Source of the DNA: Desulfobacterales bacterium
Lineage (GTDB): Bacteria; Desulfobacterota; Desulfobacteria; Desulfobacterales; JAFDCJ01
Length of the DNA stretch: 15,977 bases
Direction of reading: 5' to 3'
NCBI GenBank assembly: GCA_020345785.1
Contig: CP070771.1
Coordinates: 287,072-303,048 of the forward strand
Part shown: piece by piece, positions 13,636 through 15,977 of the stretch
Layout: every line of letters begins with the position of its first letter
Numbering within the stretch: the stretch's first letter is position 1
Program-made: the position numbers and the translations under genes
The notes under the pieces: generated by a model
What the model saw: the letters and a program-made list of their open reading frames with translations, nothing else
Database searches by the model: none
What the model was told of the DNA's origin: nothing

Positions 13636-13898
13636 GTGCCTTCGAAACAATTAAATCAGAAGAAAAATTTTTAGCTCGACGGGAACTTCCAGAGCTTATT
13701 GAAGCGATCGCCACGCATTTGGACACTGATGTTTGGCAGGAAGTCAGTATTATACAAGCTCCTTCCGCTCTCGAGTATCCGGCAATATTTGGGCGGACAT
13801 ATATCATCGAGAGATTTGATGAATCGAGCGGCAAGGTCTTGAATTCGTGTGATAAGTTGCTGATCTGCAGTCGATTTGTCAAAGCCGGGAGCGGATAG
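13632..13898 (+). CDS. Hypothetical ORF with TTG start, possibly the continuation of the previous ORF
   Basis: The 88-codon frame begins with TTG at 13632, four bases overlapping the previous stop. The product (SAFETIKSEEKFLARRELPE ... LICSRFVKAGSG) has a balanced soluble composition with no signal peptide or membrane segment. The amphipathic N-terminal part and valine/isoleucine-rich middle look protein-like. No ribosome binding site is seen apart from coupling to the upstream frame. Either a translationally coupled pair or one gene with a frameshift is possible. I do not recognise a family. Confidence 0.4.
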   Translation: MSAFETIKSEEKFLARRELPELIEAIATHLDTDVWQEVSIIQAPSALEYPAIFGRTYIIERFDESSGKVLNSCDKLLICSRFVKAGSG

Positions 13899-14287
13899 AA
13901 TTCGAAGGCGCCGAATAACTTCACCCAGTGTATTTAAAAGGTGTCAAGGAAGGCTTTTTAACTCCGGACCGGGATGCTCTGAGGGTTATAACTCCGCCAT
14001 ATTAAGCCGCGCTTTGCAAAAATACAGTATCCATATTTCCAAAATACGTATTTTGCCCTATTTTTATATTCTATAAAAATTTGATATGAAATTTTTTAAA
14101 TTTGACTTAAGTCAAAGAATTAATTCTATTTCGCAGGTATGAATTGATCTACTCCATAATTATCACCTTCCGTACGAGGACTCGTCTTGCGAAATGTACA
14201 TATTCTTTAACTGCTTCCAGAAAATTTGCCGGCCCGGCATCGGGTGCGGATTAATTTCAAATTCAACCATATCATCAAGGAGAATCA
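13899..14287. other. Intergenic region upstream of napDA
   Basis: About 390 AT-rich bases separate the last hypothetical frame from napD. They hold the palindromic operator at 14101-14116 and a -10-like TATGAA at 14138. A 66-codon frame at 13876-14076 has no support. No further repeat was recognised. Confidence 0.6.
14101..14116. promoter_or_regulatory. Perfect TTGAC-N4-GTCAA palindrome, putative CRP/FNR-family operator
   Basis: TTTGACTTAAGTCAAA is a perfect 16-bp palindrome with the half-site spacing of CRP/FNR-family sites. It matches my memory of the HcpR consensus better than FNR (TTGAT-N4-ATCAA). A -10-like TATGAA at 14138-14143 would put transcription near 14150 and the palindrome centre near -41.5, the class II activator position. 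napD begins 172 nt downstream. Confidence 0.6.
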
Positions 14288-14518
14288 ATGCCCGTTTTCA
14301 GTTACCTGGCTTACCCTAAAAAGGGAGCGAAAAGGCAACTGCTCAATGATTTGGCGGCCCTCGAATATTGTGAGGCTACTGCGTCCGAAAATGAAAATAT
14401 CCTGATCCTTGTAACCGAAACGCCGGACGAGGAGACCGAAAAGCAACTACAGAAAAAACTTAAAAAATTAAAAACGTTGGAATCTCTTGGCATGACCTTT
14501 GGCCATACGGACGAGTAA
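14288..14518 (+). CDS. napD: NapD-like chaperone of the periplasmic nitrate reductase
   Basis: The 76-residue cytoplasmic protein begins 5 nt after AAGGAG (14277-14282). It is small and alternates short strands and helices (PVFSYLAYPKKGAKRQLLNDLAALEYCEATAS ... ILILVTETPDEETEKQL), consistent with the ferredoxin-like NapD fold (PF03927), which binds the Tat signal of NapA and prevents early export. The pattern of N-terminal strand, long helix, beta core and closing helix fits, but sequence identity to known NapD is low by eye. The main support is the next gene: NapA with a twin-arginine signal begins 56 nt downstream. A general Tat-proofreading role is the safe reading. Confidence 0.75.
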   Translation: MPVFSYLAYPKKGAKRQLLNDLAALEYCEATASENENILILVTETPDEETEKQLQKKLKKLKTLESLGMTFGHTDE

Positions 14519-14574
14519 AGAATTTATATTCTACCAGGCCAAAATCTTAAAAGGACCCATCAAAGGAGTGGCAA

Positions 14575-15977
14575 ATGGATATTACCCGAAGAGCATTCAT
14601 TAAATCCGCAGCTGCCCAAAGTGCACTTGCTGCAGCGACCGTCCTGTTTCCGGGAATCAGTTTCGGCGCCTGGAAAAATTTAGATTCATCTGCGGGGGGT
14701 ATTGAATGGAAGAAAACGCCATGCCGATTTTGCGGCACGGGGTGCGGTCTTCTGGTCGGTGTTTCCGGCGACCGGGCCGTGGCCGTCAAAGGCGATCCTA
14801 ATTGTTCGGTCAACAAAGGGCTGTGCTGTGTCAAAGGCTACCATTCCGTACAGATCCTTTATGGTAAGGACCGAGTCAAAGAAGCCCTGGTCCGCAAAAA
14901 CGGCAAACTGGTCGAAGTGCCCCTCCAGGAAGCCCTCGACCTGGTGGCCGCAAAAATGAAAGAGACGATTCAGAGCCACGGCAAGGATGCGGTTGCCATC
15001 TATGGATCCGGACAATGGTCGATTCCCGACGGCTATGTGGCATCCAAGCTGTTTAAAGGCTGTATCGGCACCAACAATGTGGAAGCCAATGCCCGTCTTT
15101 GCATGGCCAGCGCAGTGACGGGATTCCTTACCAGCTTCGGCTTGGATGAACCTATGGGATGCTATGACGACATCGACCACGCCGATGTCTTTATTACCTG
15201 GGGTAACAACATGGCTGAAATGCACCCGGTGCTCTTTTCGCGAATGCTCGCCAACCGCAAGAGCAAGGGCCATGTTAAGATTATCGACTTTGCCACCCGC
15301 ACGACCCGCACCAGCCAGGCCGCCGACCGATCGATTCTTTTCAAACCCCAGACAGATCTGGCCGTGGCCAATGCCATCTGCTACGAGATTATCCGCAACG
15401 ACTGGGTCAACTGGGAATTTGTCAAAAATCACGTTTCGTTTCACAAAGGCAAAACCAACATCGGCTACGGCACCGAAGACCATTTCAAATTCCAGGACAA
15501 AGCGGAAACTGTTGATTTTTGGTCCTATAAAGAGTTTCTGCAGGATTACACACCGGAAAAGGTCGAAAAAATATCCGGGGTGCCGGCCAAAGACATCAGA
15601 TATTTAGCCTCTCTTTACGGGGACCCGGACAAGAAGGTGACCTCCTTCTGGTGCATGGGCATGAATCAGCACACCCGGGGAACCTGGATCAACAACCTGG
15701 TCTACAATTGTCATCTGCTGGTGGGCAAAATCTCCACTCCCGGCAACAGTCCGTTCTCGCTGACCGGCCAGCCGAGCGCCTGCGGCACGGTGCGCGAGGT
15801 GGGAACCCTGACCCACAAGCTTCCTCACGGCGTCGTCATGAATGAAGAGCACCGCCAGCTGGCCGCTAAAATCTGGAATGTGCCGGTGGAAAACATCGAT
15901 CCCAAACCGACCTATCACACGGTCGAAATGTTCCGGGCCCTGGACCGGGGAGATATCCGGTTCATGTGGGTGCAGGT
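14575..15977 (+). CDS. napA: Periplasmic nitrate reductase catalytic subunit NapA, C-terminus outside the window
   Basis: The frame is open from ATG 14575 (AAAGGAG at 14562-14568) to the window edge, giving 467 codons of an expected 800 or so. A twin-arginine signal (TRRAFIKS, residues 4-11, then a hydrophobic stretch to about 32) directs export of the folded, cofactor-loaded enzyme. The [4Fe-4S] motif is C50-x2-C53-x3-C57-x27-C85 followed by VKGYH (K87, the residue conducting electrons in the family). The molybdenum-ligating cysteine is C176 in ANARLCMASAVTGF, and FGLDEPMGCYDDI follows, as in NapA. It reduces nitrate to nitrite using bis-MGD and the cluster. It is encoded after napD with 56 nt between. 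Close relatives include assimilatory NasA and formate dehydrogenases, but the signature favours NapA. Confidence 0.88.
   Translation, partial: MDITRRAFIKSAAAQSALAAATVLFPGISFGAWKNLDSSAGGIEWKKTPCRFCGTGCGLLVGVSGDRAVAVKGDPNCSVNKGLCCVKGYHSVQILYGKDRVKEALVRKNGKLVEVPLQEALDLVAAKMKETIQSHGKDAVAIYGSGQWSIPDGYVASKLFKGCIGTNNVEANARLCMASAVTGFLTSFGLDEPMGCYDDIDHADVFITWGNNMAEMHPVLFSRMLANRKSKGHVKIIDFATRTTRTSQAADRSILFKPQTDLAVANAICYEIIRNDWVNWEFVKNHVSFHKGKTNIGYGTEDHFKFQDKAETVDFWSYKEFLQDYTPEKVEKISGVPAKDIRYLASLYGDPDKKVTSFWCMGMNQHTRGTWINNLVYNCHLLVGKISTPGNSPFSLTGQPSACGTVREVGTLTHKLPHGVVMNEEHRQLAAKIWNVPVENIDPKPTYHTVEMFRALDRGDIRFMWVQ

Noticed and set aside
13876..14076. 66-codon frame upstream of napD
   Set aside because: No ribosome binding site, basic low-complexity N-terminus, and it overlaps the previous frame without support.

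Overview
The window looks like chromosomal DNA of a Desulfobacterota bacterium, probably a relative of Desulfobacterales. This is inferred from a multiheme cytochrome pair, a FmdE-type zinc protein beside a molybdopterin-binding protein, many small repeat families between genes, and mixed GC content. No rRNA or tRNA gene was seen that would fix the taxonomy.

Layout, left to right. The window opens inside the 3' end of a molybdopterin-binding-domain gene (2-286), a paralogue of the complete copy at 9993-11024. A TauE/SafE-type exporter (391-1290) and a small carboxymuconolactone-decarboxylase-like protein (1655-1966) follow. On the minus strand lies a two-gene operon. It encodes a tetraheme NapC/NrfH-type quinol dehydrogenase (4401-3778) and an octaheme hydroxylamine-oxidoreductase-family cytochrome (3664-2264), and ends in a strong terminator. 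Upstream on the same strand are a one-domain ModE-type regulator (5034-4705) and an OmpR-type response regulator (6228-5521). A divergent sensor kinase carrying a c-type heme motif (7014-8621) comes next. Then come a FmdE-family zinc-ribbon protein (9134-9850), the full molybdopterin-binding protein, a 71-residue unknown protein (11193-11408), an internally deleted EamA permease (12032-11439) and an NlpC/P60 lipoprotein-like hydrolase (13302-12745). Two weak overlapping ORFs follow, then napD (14288-14518) and a Tat-exported NapA-type nitrate reductase (14575 to the end, incomplete).

How the genes may work together (inference): NapA would reduce nitrate to nitrite in the periplasm. The octaheme cytochrome, fed with quinol electrons by the NapC/NrfH-like protein, could reduce nitrite or hydroxylamine to ammonium. 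That would be a nitrate-ammonification route built on an HAO-like enzyme, with no NrfA visible. The ModE-like regulator and molybdopterin-binding protein fit the molybdenum need of NapA. The heme-bearing kinase and the response regulator could sense redox state or a nitrogen oxide. A perfect TTGAC-N4-GTCAA palindrome lies upstream of napD, at a position suited to a CRP/FNR-family activator.

The intergenic DNA is unusual. It holds at least three families of small inverted-repeat elements, a dispersed ~134-bp repeat, and many tracts of degenerate tandem repeats that keep an exact 7-nt period while their sequence differs from tract to tract.
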